This document shows, in pieces, positions 63,815 to 64,000 of a stretch of DNA of 64,000 nucleotides; the stretch's first letter is position 1; the number at the start of each line of letters is the position of its first letter. Position numbers and translations under genes: made by a program. The notes under the pieces were generated by a model. It was given only the letters and a program-made list of their open reading frames with translations. It searched no databases and was not told the DNA's origin. This stretch comes from an uncultured Armatimonadota bacterium (lineage in GTDB: Bacteria; Armatimonadota; Fimbriimonadia; Fimbriimonadales; Fimbriimonadaceae), in the NCBI GenBank assembly GCA_903899015.1, contig CAIUHP010000097.1, forward strand, positions 1 through 64,000. The letters run 5' to 3'.

Positions 63815-64000
63815 CAGCTTATATCTACGGATTTCGTTGGTCCACGTTGTGCGACCGCGATGACACTACTGCCCCAGGGGAGATCGAATGACGAAAGCAT
63901 CCTTGCTTCGACATCTTGAAGTCCAATGAGAATACTATTGAGCCATTTCGGAAGGGTCACAAGTGAAGCTTTTGCCGGACCTCGTTTTCGCTTCTCAAAC
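63814..64000 (-). CDS. C-terminus of a probable class I SAM-dependent methyltransferase (5' end outside window)
   Basis: About 61 codons before a TGA at 63814-63816 read ...LPKWLNSILIGLQDVEARMLSSFDLPWGSSVIAVAQRG... The W-G-S-S-V-I-A-V-A end is a common C-terminal strand of SAM-methyltransferases. The catalytic part is outside the window, so the assignment rests on the last strand only. It is coupled to mqnA. Confidence 0.5.
   Translation of the reverse strand, partial: FEKRKRGPAKASLVTLPKWLNSILIGLQDVEARMLSSFDLPWGSSVIAVAQRGPTKSVDIS

Overview
The window is a gene-dense stretch of a diderm bacterial chromosome with roughly balanced base composition. No rRNA, tRNA, CRISPR array, insertion sequence or prophage was seen. 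Several features together suggest the Armatimonadota (Fimbriimonas-like), but this is an inference and not proven. They are an RND/TolC efflux operon (hence an outer membrane), MqnA of the futalosine menaquinone route, a proteasome alpha-type subunit, a DUF5107 protein, exported PQQ and BNR propeller proteins, and many start codons preceded directly by a -10-like hexamer (leaderless style).

Layout. 1-10 kb: an exported PQQ-propeller protein cut by the left edge, a TPR protein coupled to an outer-membrane barrel-like protein, a large hybrid histidine kinase with two receivers and an Hpt domain, a HAD hydrolase and a long BNR/VPS10-like exported protein. 10-13 kb: modB and modA without modC; ModA carries an extra C-terminal domain resembling the sulfite-oxidase molybdopterin fold. 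A DinB-like protein is divergent from modA. 12.8-25 kb: uvrB, a DEAD-box helicase, a lipoprotein esterase, an isolated rplK, a stand-alone 5'-nucleotidase C-terminal domain, an M28 peptidase, an orphan proteasome alpha-like subunit, a site-2 protease with CBS domains, a matrixin-type protease, and mnmG with a small downstream partner.

25-34 kb: a DUF5107/TPR protein, moaD and a free-methionine-sulfoxide-reductase-like GAF protein divergent from moaE, a thioredoxin-reductase-like ferredoxin reductase, a DUF4173-like membrane protein, a conserved KOW-type protein with a hairpin leader, an OmpR-type regulator and a lipid kinase. 34-47 kb: a CHASE histidine kinase, a GH38 alpha-mannosidase, a DprA-like protein, a phosphoglycerate dehydrogenase, an ABC-F ATPase, TerC, and a hisC-DAHP synthase pair. 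47-56 kb: a TPR/O-GlcNAc-transferase-like gene interrupted by an in-frame TAA, and a three-gene RND efflux operon. 56-64 kb: a Ycf46-like AAA ATPase, asparagine synthase, UDP-glucose dehydrogenase, a glycosyltransferase, mqnA, and the end of a probable methyltransferase.

How the genes fit together. modA/modB and moaD/moaE concern molybdate uptake and molybdopterin synthesis. hisC and the DAHP synthase are translationally coupled, and with mqnA they touch the chorismate-derived pathways. The asparagine synthase, Ugd and glycosyltransferase genes lie side by side and could serve cell-surface polysaccharide synthesis. The most unusual items are the ModA fusion, the interrupted OGT-like gene, the lone proteasome alpha subunit, the leaderless-type start regions and several structured intergenic segments.
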